Positions 63,218 through 64,000 of a stretch of DNA of 64,000 bases are shown here, piece by piece. The position numbers and the translations under genes were made by a program. Location: NCBI GenBank assembly GCA_039096225.1, contig JBBPEB010000011.1, forward strand, positions 620,001 to 684,000. Direction: 5' to 3'. The notes beneath the pieces are model-generated. The model was not told the origin of the DNA. It searched no databases and was given only the letters and a program-made list of their open reading frames with translations. Position 1 is the first letter of the stretch; every line of letters begins with the position of its first letter. The DNA comes from Blastocystis sp. Blastoise. Taxonomy: Eukaryota > Sar > Bigyra > Opalinata > Blastocystidae.

Positions 63218-64000
63218 ACTAATTCAGTAAAAAAGAAAAAATATTCAATAACTATTAGAAAGCCTTGGACAACTAGAAAAAATAAAAACCATAGAAATCT
63301 CATGAACTTCCCTCAAAAACAGAAAATTTCTATTTTATTGGGTAAACTCGATTCATTAAGAATAATCGTTAATATCACGAATATGCTTGAGTAGATAGAG
63401 TAAAAAACAAAATAATAGTGAATATCAATCTCTGATCTTTTTACCTGTTTATTGTTTGGACACATTTAGTTTCTCTTTGTGGCTTATGTGTATTGCACTG
63501 TAGTTCGAAGTAGAGTCCAGTTAGAGAGATTTTATTTTTATTTAGAATGAGATACAACAATTAAAACATCGAATATGATTCTCTTCATTTATTTTTCATT
63601 TGAGATATGTTTTAAATCATTCAAATAACTAGAAAAGTAAGTTTAAAAAACAATTCTGAAACACACTCATTTCAAATAATATTATTACTCCTTATACATC
63701 AAATATTCTGTATTCTATTATATACTCTGTATTGTTCACAATAAAATACAGTGATTCTTATAAGGTGATATTATAAAACAAAGTATAAAAAGCAGGTTTT
63801 CATGTTTTTATGTTATGTATTATTTTCTTTAAAAAAAAATATCTCTGAGACTTATTACTTAGTTTTTGCTGTTGTTAATTAAAGCATAAGAGAAGATCTT
63901 GTCATTGATAAAAAAAAAACTTGTGCTGACAATAATCTATAAAGTATATATATATGTAACCAACAAGAAGTCCTTATAATTAAGAGAGTTTATTCAGTGT
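63218..64000. other. Upstream region of UTP20, no gene seen
   Basis: 783 bp of AT-rich sequence upstream of the UTP20 start, with A and T tracts and no open frame of note. It should contain the UTP20 promoter. Confidence 0.5.

Overview
The window is a very AT-rich nuclear segment of a unicellular eukaryote that uses the standard genetic code. Evidence for a eukaryote includes spliceosomal GT-AG introns, a mitochondrial SDHB with a targeting peptide, SAGA and ribosome-biogenesis genes, lysosomal-type proteases, and AAT-encoded asparagine runs. The low GC, the Asn runs and the WW/SH3/MyTH4/RhoGAP multidomain protein would suit an amoeboid protist (amoebozoan or heterolobosean grade). I cannot name the species from sequence alone.

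Layout: 1-3.8 kb is a stop-riddled, purine-skewed stretch with no gene. 3.84-5.42 kb is a decayed, intron-containing partial copy of the UTP20 gene found intact at 48.7-63.2 kb. 5.4-5.9 kb has orphan exon-like fragments, and 5.9-6.96 kb is non-coding. Then follow SGF29 (minus, 6959-8479), an FHA + SNF2/Fun30-type remodeller (minus, 8841-14348), SDHB (plus, 14991-16339), a TruD/PUS7 pseudouridine synthase (minus, 16725-20227), an intronless three-repeat ChW protein of bacterial type (plus, 20368-20781), and a WW-SH3-MyTH4-PH-RhoGAP regulator (plus, 21500-27050). Next come three secreted cysteine peptidase genes: cathepsin L-like (minus, 28215-29183), legumain (plus, 30145-31486) and a tandem double cathepsin X/Z (plus, 32331-34189). 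The rest is a large type-I membrane protein (plus, about 34871-40489), a PITP-family lipid transfer protein (plus, 42125-43244), a type-II membrane GT + LicD/FKRP-like transferase (plus, 43842-48124) and UTP20 (minus, 48720-63217).

There are two gene styles. Housekeeping and regulatory genes carry dozens of introns that begin GTATATA and end TATATAG and are often filled with (TTA)n or (AAT)n microsatellites. The protease, ChW and surface-protein genes have no introns or only a few short plain ones. Nearly all long poly-N, poly-Y, poly-I or poly-L reading frames are these intronic microsatellites and are not proteins. The one clear exonic case is the Asn-rich linker of the RhoGAP protein.

The most unexpected signal is a dispersed GC-rich palindrome, ATTCCCGCGGTTAT-like. 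Eight copies of its CCGCGG core lie in exons of four unrelated genes, in all three reading frames and on both strands. Many further copies differ by CpG-type transitions. It looks like a DNA-level element rather than a protein-driven one. Exon coordinates quoted here come from reading splice junctions by eye.
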